This document shows positions 32,351 to 43,663 of a DNA stretch of 64,000 nucleotides, piece after piece. Where the stretch lies: contig CM037888.1 of assembly GCA_021292165.1 (NCBI GenBank), forward strand, positions 27,021,140 to 27,085,139, given 5' to 3'. Source of the DNA: Shinisaurus crocodilurus. Taxonomy: Eukaryota > Chordata > Lepidosauria > Squamata > Shinisauridae. The position numbers and the translations under genes were made by a program. Position 1 is the stretch's first letter. The number at the start of each line of letters is the position of its first letter. The notes under the pieces are model-generated. The model was given only the letters and a program-made list of their open reading frames with translations. It was not told the DNA's origin and made no database searches.

Positions 32351-32996
32351 GCGGAACAGACAGACACACACACTTCTACATGCACAGCAGAAAAGAAAAG
32401 AAAAGAAAAAAGGCCAGTTGCAATTTTCTGATCTGTTTCACCCATTCACAGCTGGACTCCCAAAGTGAACCAAAGATTTCTTCAGAATCGACACTACATG
32501 GGAGCCCGCAAGAACAAGTTTTCCTTTGTTGTGGAGGCTATAGCATTATTTGCTGTAGGTTTTTTTTGATATACATTCTAAATTAGGCCTTCATCTTTAA
32601 TTCATCACTCTCAGCTGAAAGAGATTAGCAATGTCTAGCACACACCCCCTCGTATGGTGCTGACCTCATCAAGTATGGCCTGAAATTAATTAGCCTCATT
32701 CATTCCAAATGGGGGGGGGGGAGAAAGAAAGAAAGAAAGAAAGAAAAGGATAATGGAGCTGCATTTTTAAAGATGACCATTGCAAATTGCACGCAGTGTG
32801 TTTAAAAGTACACTCCCTCCTATTTTAAAACCATCTGGATTAACATACTTTCTAGCCCTCGCAATATTATGGCAAAATTAGCGAGAGATCAAGGGACAAG
32901 AAGAACAGGCTCTGGTTATATTTAGAAATGAGTGGGTGTTCACTTGCAAATATAAGATGAAGGGCAGAGTACCTAGAATAAATGGGCAGAGGGGTG
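32350..32996. other. No gene seen; candidate conserved stretch
   Basis: Mostly unique and AT-rich; includes (GAAA)n at about 32715-32746 and the non-repetitive stretch 32590-32710. Confidence 0.4.
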
Positions 32997-33237
32997 TTTA
33001 TTTATTTATTTATTATATTTATACCCCGCCTTTTTGTCCTGCAAGGAACCCAAGGCGGCTTACATAATCCTCCTCCTCTCCATTTTATTCTCACAACAAC
33101 AACCCTGTGAGGTAGGTTAGGCTGAGAGTCAGTGACTGGCCCAAAGTCACCCAGTGAGTTTCATGGCCGAGCGGGGACTAGAACCCAGATCTCCCAAGTC
33201 CCAGTCCAACACTCTCACCACTACGCCACACTGGCTC
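32997..33237 (-). repeat. SINE family 2, copy e
   Basis: Minus strand, full length. 'taccccgcctttttgtcctg' tail, 'tgactggcccaaagtcaccc' body, complement of the B box at about 33176-33186, 'gccacactggctc' head end. Confidence 0.95.
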
Positions 33238-33249
33238 TTTTTGCAGCAC

Positions 33250-33388
33250 CAGCCTTCTCCAACCATGTGCCCTTGAGATGCGTTGGACATGTGCAGGTCC
33301 CATAATTTCCTGCCAGCATGGCCATTGGGAATTATGCGAGTTGCATGGCAACATATCTGGAGGGTACCCCGTTGGGGAAGGAAGGCTG
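33250..33388. mobile_element. Fold-back hAT MITE, diverged (M7)
   Basis: Ends 'cagccttctccaaccatgtg' and 'ggggaaggaaggctg'; internal 'tgccagcatggccattggga'. No convincing duplication. It abuts the head end of SINE 2 copy e. Confidence 0.7.
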
Positions 33389-33619
33389 AGCCACAGACAC
33401 ATAGTGATGGTTGTTAAACATGTGGAGAACTGAAGGTGAAAGTCCTGGCCGAATTGAGGCTGGAGTTGGCAAAGATTACAGGGCAGCTCTGCAGGAGTGT
33501 CAATCTATAGACAACAACATAAATCCATAGTCATGCAATACCTTTATGAGGACCAACCAACATGACACAAAAGAATGGGCAAGCTTTCGAGTGGCACAGA
33601 ACTCTTCATCAGACTAAGT

Positions 33620-33755
33620 CAGCTTTCCCCAACCTGGTGCCCTACATAGGTTTTGAACAACAACTCCCAGCATTCCTGACCATTGGCTATGCTGGCTGGG
33701 GCTAATGGGAGTTGAAGTCCAAGCCATCTGGAGGAAACATGGTTGGAGAAGGCTG
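33620..33755. mobile_element. Fold-back hAT MITE (M6)
   Basis: Ends 'cagctttccccaacctggtg' and 'ggttggagaaggctg'. Flanks GACTAAGT (33612-33619) and GGCTAGGT (33756-33763) agree at 6 of 8 bases. Confidence 0.82.
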
Positions 33756-33840
33756 GGCTAGGTGGTATAAGAGGTAGGGGATGGGTATTCACATTTTCAG
33801 TAGGAAGAATGTGCAGTTTTTCTGTGTGGTTAGAGTGTGG

Positions 33841-34083
33841 TTAGCCAGTGTGGTGTAGTGGTTAGAGTGTTGGGCTGGGACTCGGGAGATCCAGGTTCTA
33901 GTCCCCACTCAGCCATGAAGCTCACTGGGTGACTTTGGGCAAGTCACTGACTCTCAGCCTAACCTCCTTCACAGGGTTGTTGTGCGGATAAAATGGAGAG
34001 GAGGATTATGTAAGCCACCTTGGGTTCCTTGCAAGAGGAAAAAAAAGTGAGATATAAATGTAATAAATAAATAAATAATAATA
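33841..34083 (+). repeat. SINE family 2, copy f
   Basis: 'tagccagtgtggtgtagtgg' head, B box GGTTCTAGTCC (33894-33904), 'tgactttgggcaagtcactg' body, 'taagccaccttgggttcctt' tail ending in AATAAATAA. Confidence 0.95.
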
Positions 34084-35520
34084 AAAGTTCAAAAACTAAG
34101 CCAGATCTTGCAAGGATGAGGTCTGTAGTATAGGCTCAACTTCAATGGTGATTGATGATTAGATGAGACACTGGTAGGTGTTACAGGCATCAGGTATCAC
34201 CTTAGCATTCTGGGATGAAGAAGCAACGCCTGACCCCCATTTCTGAAAACATAAAGGCCAGCTGTAACTCAGACCTGTCCTTTGTCCTGGGTGGAACACA
34301 CAGGTCCCGGAGAGGGTAGAGACAGTATCTCTTGTTGACAGAGGCCTGATCCACACATGCAGCACTACGAACTGGTAGAATTCCGTTGCACTGCAAGCTC
34401 TGAAGACATAGGGAAAATATCAAATGGGGGGTTCTCAAGACTCGCACCTGTATGTACAGATGTCATGTGGAGGTTGCTGTGTTAGTTCCTGTTCGACAGC
34501 AAAAACAATAAAGAGTCTTGTGGCAACTTAAAGACCAACACATTTATGACAGCACAAGATTTTGTGGACAAGAAAGGATGCAAGGAATAGTGTGTGTGTG
34601 TGTGTGTGTGTTACACCCACAAGACCAACAGAGACAACTAAACAGCCATGTGCAGATGCAAGGAAGCGACAGAAACTAACATTAGCATAAGCAGAAGGGA
34701 ACGAAATACAAATACAGATAGTGGTAATTATGTTAAAGCTTAGATGTATGTAAAATAATTACCAGTGACCATTCACAAAGTTGTGTTGATAAACATCCTG
34801 TCCTTTTCTATGGAGCCTCCTGTGGTTTAAGGCTCCCTGAATAGGCAGTATGCATCTTTGGCTGTTCCTGCCTTCTCACAGGCAACATTTTTTGTGATAT
34901 GAAAAAGCCATTCTAACTTGCAAATGCAAGAAATGAGAGTGAAGGAACCGTGCCTGTAAAAGCCAGGAGATACAGAACAATTGAAAGCTTTATCACATGA
35001 AGGTGTTATTAAACACTCCTGATTAAAAAAAAAGATGTGTGAAGTCCCCAGATTTTTCTCCGTCTCCTTTTTGTTCTCTTTTCCAGCTCCAATGATAATT
35101 TTTTTTTAAAAAAAAGTCTTGGAAAATTATCAGTGAGAAATGAAAGCTGTCTCTGCCATCTTGGTTTAATTAACAAAGGTATTCCAATTGAACTCCATTT
35201 ATCAAGCGATTATGGATTAAACAGTAACTCAGGACTGACAATGAAAATGTTACCAGGAGGGCGGCAAAGAATAGCTTGAAGAAAACCATTTGAGTGACTT
35301 TGCCATTGCGGGCAAGAACAAGCTTGTGCAAATATTAGCCAGGAAACACAGCTCTTTTATTCAGATAGAGGGACTGTTTTGTTTTGCAGGCTGCAAAAGT
35401 TTGCTTGCCAGTCGATACAACTATTCATTAACACTTTGGATTGTGACTAGTGGTTTTTTTAAAAAAAAATAATAATAATAATCCGTCAACCTTTCTAACA
35501 TTGTGGTTTTCCAGCTGTGT
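34084..35520. other. No gene recognised
   Basis: Unique sequence; (GT)n at 34589-34612. AT-rich, insertion-free part at 34980-35450 could be conserved. Open frames have no known domains. Confidence 0.4.
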
Positions 35521-35522
35521 TC

Positions 35523-35715
35523 CAGGGCCAGCCCTACCATTGGGCCAGTGAGGCGACTGTGTAAGGCAGCATATACTGGGGGTGTGTGGGCAGAGGTGAC
35601 AGCCTCCCAGCTGTTTCTTGTGAACTTTCTGGCTGTTCTTCTCTGTTGGATGACAGTGCTGTGTATGCTATACAACCTGTCCTGGGTCCCCGAAACTAGC
35701 CAGCTGCCTCGGGTG
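35523..35715 (+). mobile_element. hAT family H fragment (left end), copy 2
   Basis: Starts 'cagggccagccctaccattg', the left-end motif of the GC-rich hAT at 11.9 kb and of the fragment at 39.19 kb. The right end was not found; it is followed at 35724 by a fold-back hAT. Confidence 0.6.
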
Positions 35716-35723
35716 TGTTAGAA

Positions 35724-35858
35724 CAGTGTTCTCCAACCTTGGGTCCCCAGATGTTTTTGGTCTACAACTCCCAGCATGCCCCAGCCAGCTATGCTGGCTG
35801 GGGCATGCTAGGAGTTGTAGGCCAAAAACATCTGGGGACCCAAGGTTGGAGAACACTG
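35724..35858. mobile_element. Fold-back hAT MITE (M3)
   Basis: Ends CAGTGTTCTCCAACCTTGGG and its exact complement; flanks TGTTAGAA (35716-35723) and TGTTAGAG (35859-35866) agree at 7 of 8. The arms are almost perfectly self-complementary, indicating a young copy. Confidence 0.93.
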
Positions 35859-35920
35859 TGTTAGAGGGCACCAGTGTTGAAGTAAAATTCAACTGCCAAT
35901 CAACTTCTGAACATGGACTG

Positions 35921-35921
<1 letters not shown>

Positions 35922-35996
<75 letters not shown>
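35922..35996. repeat. (GT)n(GA)n compound microsatellite
   Basis: About 38 bp of GT followed by about 37 bp of GA, seen directly. Confidence 0.97.
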
Positions 35997-35999
<3 letters not shown>

Positions 36000-36316
36000 T
36001 GCTTTGCCTCAGGTAGTAAAATGTCTTGGACCAACTCTGTCCAGGGAACTTTACAGAAGCTTCCCAGGGGGGTTCTTCAATGGGAAGATCACTCAGGATG
36101 GAAGAACTTTTTCTAATGAGAGCTTGTCTAGCATAATAATACAGACTAATACAATGCACAAAACCAGTCACTCAGACACGCAATCTCACCCACAGACTAC
36201 ACATCAAGTTGCAAAAACGTATCACATGCGTATTTGTAGCCTGAGAAGACAGGCTGGAGAAATCTACTGATTTTACCGATGGAGTACATCCAACATAAGT
36301 AAAAGGTTAAGTACTA

Positions 36317-36410
36317 AGAACATAAGAAGAGCCATGCTGAAACAGACCAAAGGCCTATCTGTTCCAGCATTTCTGTTCACATTGTGGCGAAACAGCTGTT
36401 TGTGGAAAGC
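36317..36410 (-). mobile_element. CR1-like LINE family B, 3' end fragment
   Basis: 'aagaacataagaagagccat', 'gaccaaaggcctatctgttc', 'cagcatttctgttcac': reverse of the family B 3' end. Confidence 0.65.
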
Positions 36411-36807
36411 CACCACGAATTTCGGCAATGCGGCAGCGGGGGGTGGGGGATGCGTATGTAGCCGGTGGGCTGCGTGTTACCCACCCTGCTTTAATGGTTT
36501 CTCCAAGTCTACTGCCTGCCTGAGTTGAGTTGCCCTACGCAGCCTAGCAGCATTGGCAGGCCTGTACAACCCAGCAAGCAAAAGGCATCCTGTTTCCTGG
36601 CATCTCTGCAGGATGGCCTCCAAATGGCTTGAAGAGCTTCCTCGCCCTCCCTTGCTCCGCTCACAAGACTTCATACACAGGATGAGTTGTCTGGCACCTG
36701 ATACACGACTAGTTGAGGCCCAAATGTCTCTTCTCCAGCAGCATTCTGTTACCAACAGCAACCAGAGAGATCCAGATCTGCTGTAAGGAACTCCTTTAAA
36801 GTTGCCT

Positions 36808-36892
36808 TCCTGAACCCAGTGGCCTCCAGATGTGCTGAACGGCAAGTCCCATAATTCCCAACCAGCATGGCCAGCAGCATAGAGTGGCCTCT
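36808..36892. repeat. Fold-back hAT MITE remnant
   Basis: 'ggcctccagatgtgctgaac' and 'cccaaccagcatggccagca' resemble one arm. Ends are not found. Confidence 0.4.
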
Positions 36893-36940
36893 TATGCTTC
36901 ACCAGAAACCAGGAAATGCATCACCAAGAAAGGGAGGGGG

Positions 36941-37099
36941 GCCTGTGGCTTACGCTGGCTCAGCTTGTCTGAGCGTGGAAAGCTAAGCAGGGTCAAGCCT
37001 GGTTATCAGTTGGATGGGAGACCCCCTCTAGTTTCCTGCATTGAGCAGGAGGTTGGACTCGATAGCCTTGTAGGCTCCTTCCAACTCTATGATCTATGG
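36941..37099 (+). repeat. 5S rRNA-headed, CR1-tailed SINE, copy 2
   Basis: Head GCCTGTGGCTTACGCTGG is the counterpart of the 5S rRNA 5' end. The internal control region follows (AGCTAAGCAGGGTC at 36981-36994, TTGGATGGGAGACC at 37010-37023), then the CR1-type tail 'cctgcattgagcaggaggtt' to 'ccttccaactctatgatcta'. It lies about 0.6 kb from the CR1 copy whose 3' end it shares. Confidence 0.93.
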
Positions 37100-37681
37100 A
37101 AGAGGTCAAAAGGAGGCACAGGTTTGCATAGGATTTGCATGTGCTAATAGATGGACATTTAGAAACAATGACTATAATTTAAATCAAAATACAATACATT
37201 TCACTACAGTGGCCAAGACTGTGACCAAGATGACCGAGATATCTGCTGCTTACCCTGATCTCTGGGTGCTAACTGCTGACTGGCAAGTTCACGGCCCCTG
37301 CAGCTCTGCTTACTTTCTATTTTTAATCTTTAAGCCAGACTTGGACTTAAACAGAGGATGCCTTCAAGGAGAGGGCTGTCCCCTGAAGCCCTTCAAATAG
37401 AGGACTTTCCTTTGTAAAGAAGGATACTTGGTCATCCTAGATAAGCCTGCAATCAGGGACCCACCATAGAGTTTCTTGCCCAAAGCCTACTTATTCAAGC
37501 TTGGAGCCAGCCCCAGCTGGACAGGAGAGGGTGCAAAGTTTGTGGGGGATACAGCTGTGGGTACAGAGGAGAGGAGATTCTGGGAGACTTCCAGGATGAA
37601 TAATAGTGGCAGCATTTGGTTTCTATTGGATCATGCCCACCCCTCTTCTGTATTTCCCTATATTGGGCACATGTATTATGA

Positions 37682-38478
37682 ATCATAGAATCATAGAATC
37701 ATAGAAAAGTAGAGTTGGAAGGGGCCTACAAGGCCATCGAGTCCAACCCCCTGCTCAATGCAGGAATCCAGGTCAAAGCATCTCTGACAGATGTCTGTCC
37801 AGCTGCACCTTGAATGCCTCCAGACTGCGAGAGCCCACCACCTCCCTAGGTAGTTGATTCCATTGTCTTATTGCTCTGACAGTCAGGAAATTTTTCCTGA
37901 TGTTTAGGTGGAATCTAGGTTCCTGTAACTTGAGCCCATTATTCCGTGTCCTGCAAACTGGGATGAACGAGAAGAGATCTTTGCCCTCCTCTGTGTGACA
38001 TCCCTTCAAATACTGGAAGAGTGCGATCATATCTCCCCTCAGTCTCCTCTTCTGAAGGCTAAACATGCCCAGTTCTTTCAGTCTCTCCTCATAGGGCCTT
38101 GTTTCCAGTCCCTTTATCATCCTTGTTGCCCTCCTCTGAACCCTCTCCAGTTTGTCTATGTCCTTCTTAAAGTGAGGTGCCCAGAACTGGACGCAGTACT
38201 CAAGATGAGGCCTAACCAGTGCCGAGTAAAGGGGAATTATCACTTCCCGTGATTTGGAAGCTATACTTCTATTAATACAGCCCAAAATCGCATTTGCCTT
38301 CTTTGCAGCCACATCACATTGCTGGCTCATATTCAGTTTGTGATCTACCACAATTCCAAGATCCTTCTCACTTGTAGTATTGTTGAGCCAAGTGTCCCCC
38401 ATTCTGTAACTCTGCATTTGGTTTCCTCTCCCTAGGTGCAGCACTTGGCATTTATCCCTATTAAATTTCATTCTGGCA
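37682..38478 (-). mobile_element. CR1 LINE, 5'-truncated, long intact C-terminal ORF
   Basis: A 232-codon frame (37773-38471, minus strand) is open to what looks like the natural stop. It carries CR1 ORF2 C-terminal motifs: KFNRDKCQVLHLG, EKDLGIVVDHKLNMS, SALVRPHLEYCVQFWAP, LERVQRRATRMIKGL and VRAIRQWNQLPREVV. The 3' UTR ends in CR1-type 8-10-bp repeats (ATCATAGAAT at 37682-37707). The catalytic RT core and endonuclease are missing because of 5' truncation, so it cannot move itself. The apparent initiator Met is internal. The lack of stops suggests a young insertion. Confidence 0.95.
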
Positions 38479-38479
38479 G

Positions 38480-39084
38480 AGCCATGAGGTCACTGTTTGT
38501 TTAGATATATCACCCAGGTCTCTGATTTGAGATGTTTTTTAATAAAATCTGAAGGGCAACCAGGTGGGATGTTCTTTGAAGAAGATGTTTAAAAAATCAC
38601 TCTATTTCCTGAAATATCAATGATATGGATGTTCGAACAACTATTCTTATTATCAGGACTAGTGTGTGATTTGACTTTCTGAAGATGTTTCACTATGATA
38701 ACTTTCTGACTATGTTTTTTGTGTTTTTTTTTAAAAAAAGAAACACCAGAGTTAAGGAGCTCCCCCTGAAATATCATCAGAGAGCAGGGTAGGAAGAGAT
38801 GTGTATGGGGGTGTGGTGTGGCAAGCTGGACTGAAGTTGGTGGAACATAACTCTGAGATCTTGCAATGAAATTTGACAAGGCTGAGCATGATGGGAATTG
38901 TAGGGAGGGTTTTTTTTGCAGGGGGGAGGGTTTTTTTGCAGGGGGGCGGGGGGCGGGTGCAGCAATAAAAACAAACCAGAGCTCCTAGAGTCTGTAGTGA
39001 AATCTTTCAAGAAAGAGGAAGAGAGAGAGAGAGAGAGAATGTTGCAAATTGTCGTTTGGACTGAACAATGAACCACCTCAGTTA
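38480..39084. other. No gene recognised
   Basis: Unique sequence with T/A runs at 38720-38740 and GA repeats at 39016-39038. Confidence 0.4.
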
Positions 39085-39192
39085 ATTTACAGAATTTGTG
39101 ACCACAAGATGTAGTGCTGGCCATCAACTTAGATGACTTTAAAAGGGGATGAGCCAAAATTCATGGAAGACATGGCTGTCCATGGCTATTAG
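39085..39192 (+). mobile_element. CR1-like LINE family B fragment
   Basis: 'accacaagatgtagtgctgg', 'ccatcaacttagatgacttt', 'ggctgtccatggctattag': the family B coding C-terminus. Cut at its 3' side by the family H hAT end at 39193. Confidence 0.65.
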
Positions 39193-39345
39193 CAGGGCCG
39201 GCCCTACTATTAGGCAGAGTGCAGCAACTGCCTCAGGCCACAGATGCTTGGGGGCAGCAGTGGCAGCCCCGCAGCTGTTCCTCCTGAGCCCCTGTCCATT
39301 CCCCTCTGTTGGAGGACAGAGCGGTATGTGCTACATGGGAAAATG
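39193..39345 (+). mobile_element. hAT family H fragment (left end), copy 3
   Basis: Starts 'cagggccggccctactatta', as at 11,896 and 35,523. It is inserted in CR1-like family B. Right end not found; a fold-back hAT follows at 39382. Confidence 0.6.
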
Positions 39346-39381
39346 AACGTGGGGTCAAACTATTTCACTGACTCTTTAGAA

Positions 39382-39502
39382 CAGTGTTCTCCAACCTTGG
39401 GTCCCCAGATGTTTTTGGCCTACAACTCCCAGCATGCCTGGCTGGGGCGTGCTGGGAGTTGTAGGCCAAAAACATCTGGGGACCCAAGGTTGGAGAACAC
39501 TG
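39382..39502. mobile_element. Fold-back hAT MITE with perfect TSD (M4)
   Basis: Ends CAGTGTTCTCCAACC and GGTTGGAGAACACTG; identical CTTTAGAA at 39374-39381 and 39503-39510. The target fits the hAT preference nTnTAGAn. Confidence 0.95.
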
Positions 39503-39509
39503 CTTTAGA

Positions 39510-41038
39510 ATCAGGGGGGCGGGGCGGGAGAATGGGTAAGCATTCCTATCATAAACATGTATTTTCCTTGGAAACCATGCAGTTTGATATCAAATTAAAA
39601 CCTGATGAAATTCCAGTTAATATTAGCAATACTAATGACATAGCCACTTGTTCCTATTTTCAAATGTTGGACTTGATCTACACATAGTATAAAGCTAGTA
39701 GCCAAACAAAGAAAGAAAGAAAGAAAGAAAGGGGAGGGTGTAGCACTGGGGAATAGAAGTCCATTTGAAAGAGAGAGAGAGAGAGAGAGAGAGAGGGAAG
39801 GGGAAAAATCTACATTTTAATGAAAATATTTTCAAGCCATTTCAAATAAGAGTCCAAGAGAAATAATTACAAAAGTTTGGAAAGAAAGAGCATTAGCTTT
39901 GATAGCTTTCTCCTCTGTGAAGCAATTAAAACGAGCCATTTTTCAAATACTAAGCAGAAAATTACTAATGGACAGACTCAAAAAAGCTTTCATTTCAATC
40001 TCATGTCCTTTATTCTTCTAAAAAAAAAGAAAGAGAGAAAAAAAATAAGGTGGTTTTCAGATAGATTACTACATAAAGGAGTCTCTCGCTAGATGTCATA
40101 AAAACTATGGCAGCGTAGAATGACGGAGATTAACAGCTAGATTTAAATCATGCAACAGTCCAGTTAATAGCAATGTCTAATTAAAGAATGCATTATAAGT
40201 CTGTAATGTTGATTTGATGGAGAAAACTTTGGAATTTTCCATTGTAAGTGATGGCTACAGACTATTCATACATATGGCAGTAGGATGCCCCTAAAAGTGG
40301 ATCCCACGATTCACCATCTCTACCATGAGTGCGGCTTGGACTACTTTTGATCTGGCTCCAGTGGTCCAAGAACTATAGAGAACATTTCACCAATGGGAGG
40401 AGGCTTGTCCAGTTACAGGTCAGAGCAATTGACTATGAACTCTGTGACTCTGAGAATGTTTGAGTTTCAAACACATTCTGTTTCTCAAGTCATTCTTGTT
40501 TGAAGACAGACAAGGTTCTGGAAGTCCGGATGATAGCTACCAGTTTGTCGCTATGATGCACAGAGTGGATCAGCTGAAGTTATCTGGGAACAGGAGGGTG
40601 CCTTCCCCTCTGGATAGCCCTGTACAAGAAGCTAATTATGCACACAGTAAAGCTCACATTGGTATTATACTTGTCTCTGTGTGTCAGATTCACTAGCACA
40701 CTCCAAATACCTTGCACATGTGTACCACAGGAATTGGATACACTAAAACTGAACATAGTGGATAGGTCTATCAGCAGCTGTTAAGTAGGATAGCTAAATA
40801 GAACCTCTTTGTTCAAAGCACTGAATAAAGTCTCCACTGAACAAACAAGCAAAGGCAGATGGGCATCACCCTCATGTTCCACTTGTGAACTCCAACTCCC
40901 ATCAGCCTTAGTATAAATGTAAAAAAATGCAGTGAAGCCTTCTTACCCTGGCCTCCCCGTTCCTCCCCTCCCTCAGTTCTCTCTCTTCTGTCAACATTTA
41001 GATTGTAAACTCCTTGAGGGTAGAGACCTGATGTGAGA
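39510..41038. other. No gene recognised; candidate conserved stretches
   Basis: (GAAA)n at about 39708-39731 and (GA)n at about 39771-39795. The parts 39820-40015 and 40100-40250 are AT-rich, insertion-free and contain homeobox-like words ('gtctaattaaagaatgcatt'). Confidence 0.4.
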
Positions 41039-41065
41039 GAGCCAGTGTGGTGTCATGGTTAGAGT
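41039..41065 (+). repeat. SINE family 2 head fragment
   Basis: 'gagccagtgtggtgtcatgg' then TTAGAGT: head only, cut at 41067 by a fold-back hAT. No remainder was found beyond it. Confidence 0.65.
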
Positions 41066-41066
41066 C

Positions 41067-41198
41067 CAGCCTTTCCCAACTTGGGGCCTTCCAGATGTTT
41101 CAGCCTTCAACTCCCACCTTCCCAAGCCAGCATGGCCAATCATTGGTGATGATGGGAGTTGTAGTTCAACAACATCTGGAGGGCCACAGTTTCTCCCC
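41067..41198. mobile_element. Fold-back hAT MITE, right end eroded
   Basis: Left 'cagcctttcccaacttgggg', inner arm 'gatgatgggagttgtagttc', right side decays into C/A runs. No duplication readable. Confidence 0.7.
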
Positions 41199-41211
41199 CC
41201 CCAAAAAAAGG

Positions 41212-41296
41212 GGGTATCTGGCTGACCACAGTCAGAAACAGGATGCTGGTTTGGATTGACCTTTGGTCTGATTCAGTAAGGAAGTGCTTGTGTCAT
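41212..41296 (+). mobile_element. CR1-like LINE family B, 3' end fragment
   Basis: 'tatctggctgaccacagtca', 'gaaacaggatgctggtttgg', 'cctttggtctgattcagtaa'. Confidence 0.55.
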
Positions 41297-41548
41297 CTCC
41301 TTGGGGACCAAGCTAGACATAATATGGGAGGCATGATTAGAGTAGGATCTTCTGTTTTTGTTTGGCTTTGAAATAGCGACTGCTGAGGTGTGTTGCAAGC
41401 GTTGGCCTTAATACTTTGTGTGTACCATTTTCTCAGTTAAAGTCTCCCCCACCCTCTGTTGCTAGTTGCCCTACAGAAGAAACCTACCGTTACCATTATG
41501 GGTACCTCTGCTCTGAGACCGATCATGCCATGTTTTTTCCACAATGAA

Positions 41549-41615
41549 GGGATAGCGTGGCAGAGCACATGCTTTGCATGCACAAGGTCCCAGATTCAGT
41601 TGGTGGCACCTCCGC
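41549..41615 (+). repeat. Possible SINE family 1 head fragment
   Basis: 'gtggcagagcacatgctttg', 'catgcacaaggtcccagatt', 'cagttggtggcacc' resemble the tRNA-like head of SINE 1 with a weak B box. Confidence 0.4.
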
Positions 41616-41619
41616 TTCC

Positions 41620-43660
41620 GCAGAGCTGGTTCCGGGGTGTGTGTGTTGGGGATTGGGGTGGTGGTGCTTGGGCAGGATGGCCTCACTAGACGACAACCTA
41701 AATGGGCTCACCTCTTCCTCCTCATCCCTGTTTCTGCTGTCCATTCATTTGCCCCTTTCTCTGAGCCCAATGAGACCGCTTCTCAGAAGGAGAGGGCAAG
41801 ATGCACGGAGGTGGCTGGTCCTTCTCCTCATTCCTCCCACTGCTCAGTTGCTCAGAGAAGGTAGCTGAACAGGCAGCCACATCAAGGAGGAGCAGGGCCA
41901 AGAGGCTTTAGGGATTGGGAATGAGTCCCCTGCTGGTCCCAATGAAGCTGACCCGTGGCACTGGCCCTCCATCTCAGGAAAGCCTACCTGAGACCCTGGA
42001 AAGTCTCTGCCAGTCAGAGAAGACAGAACTAGTCTCAATGGGACTGATGGCCTGACAGCAGGATCCTGTCTGACCTGGACCCTGTGGGGGATCTCTAATG
42101 AGGAAGAGGCATGGGACACCATGGGCAACCCCAGTACCTAGAAGAACACACTGTAGCATCTCATGGATGTCTCGAGTGGGCCCCAATAACCTCTCTAACC
42201 ACATCACCAAGCCAAGTTTGATCTCCAATTCTCCCTATAGGCCTGTCAGTCTCCTCTAGACCTTTGCTGGGTGAACAACTCCCAGCCCATCTCCCATATT
42301 AGGTATGGGTAATTGACAATATGGCACTAGCTTGGTATGTTCATCTCATGTCACTTTTTTTGGGGGTATGCGGGTTTTGAAATAGTGTAGCAAGGAACAA
42401 AATGATCATGGAGAAAAAAAGAATAAGACACTAGCACAAGGCCAGGGTGAGCTAAACAGCCCACATAGCTAGCTCCCTGAGGCAGATACAGGGATTCCCA
42501 AGGGAATAATAGGCACCTTCCTATTTCTGAGGTGCTTCCATGACACCACATAGAACCATTTTGCCACCATATTGCCAAAGAGGCTATGTAGGTAGAAGTA
42601 CATGAAGTAAGACATCAAGTCTAGGAGCTATTCATGATCCAATGGCTCAGTTCCACTCTATTCCCGAAATATGGGATTTCTTTTTTCTCTTCTTTTTTTG
42701 CAGAGAAAGCCCACATGTTTTCGCCATGAGGACTTGCATCTTGCTTTCATGTTTGAAGGAAACAAGGAGATTCTATATCTTGCATCAGATTTCTTGCAGA
42801 AAGGCTGCATGTGCAGATTTGTGCGATTCAAGCAGTTCCAAGATATAATCTGCTGCAAATTCAGTTTTCTGGTTTCCTTGCTGATCTACCAAATTCTGGA
42901 GAATAATTTGCCAAATCTAGGAATCCTGAAACCTCCAAATAACTCCAATGACCTTAGGAGGAACATGCCAGGAAGGCATTTTCATTCTGGCTAGAAGAGC
43001 ATATTAAAATACAAGGCATTTGCTGTAGTAAAAACAGGGTACCTCATTCCAGCTGTCTATATATATTCCTTTCCAGCACTAAATCTGTCCAGGGACCTTT
43101 CAGAAATACAGCATTAAGCCTCATGCCTTCGCTTAGTGAATAGAAATGTGAAAAGGATGGAGATAAAAATCAGAGGGACATACAATAGCGAATGTTCTAT
43201 GATTTAATCACCATTACAGCTTAAAACAGCACAGTCGACATTCACCCTTGGTAAGTCAGGGATAAATCTCCGTCTATGGCTGCCTTAAAGAGTGACGGCA
43301 TGAGGAACTCCAGGTCCTTTGACAAAGCAGAGCCCCGGAGGTGGCACAAGGGAAAGGGTTGAAGGGCAAGGGGAATAGCCCACTTTCTAGAATGACTGCT
43401 TGCTAGCACAGTGCCCCAAAAGATGGAGGGTGATGTGTACAGGTTGGTGCCACCCCATGGGAACCTTGGGCTGTTTCCAAGGCCCCAGAAGCCTAGCAAG
43501 GGACTGTGATCATACCTGCTCTGGCCTGGCACCCTGAGCATCACCAGGAGGCTGCATCTAACCATCCTTTTAATTCCCCTTGGTGTCCTAAGCTAGCCTT
43601 GCTCCGGGCCAGTGTGATCCAGCTTAAATGTAGCTGAGTGTAGCTTAAATGTAGCTTAAA
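41620..43660. other. No gene recognised
   Basis: Unique sequence without a recognised repeat. The 107-codon frame at 42671-42994 follows a pyrimidine tract and CAG, but its peptide matches no family I know. Confidence 0.4.
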
Positions 43661-43663
43661 CGA

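Noticed and set aside
36941..37023. Functional 5S rRNA gene
   Set aside because: About 9 nt of the 5' domain are missing, the 3' domain after the C box is replaced by a CR1 tail, and there is no T-run terminator at the right place.
42671..42994. Possible exon after a pyrimidine tract and CAG
   Set aside because: The acceptor-like context is common by chance, the peptide resembles no family, and no donor or neighbouring exon was found.
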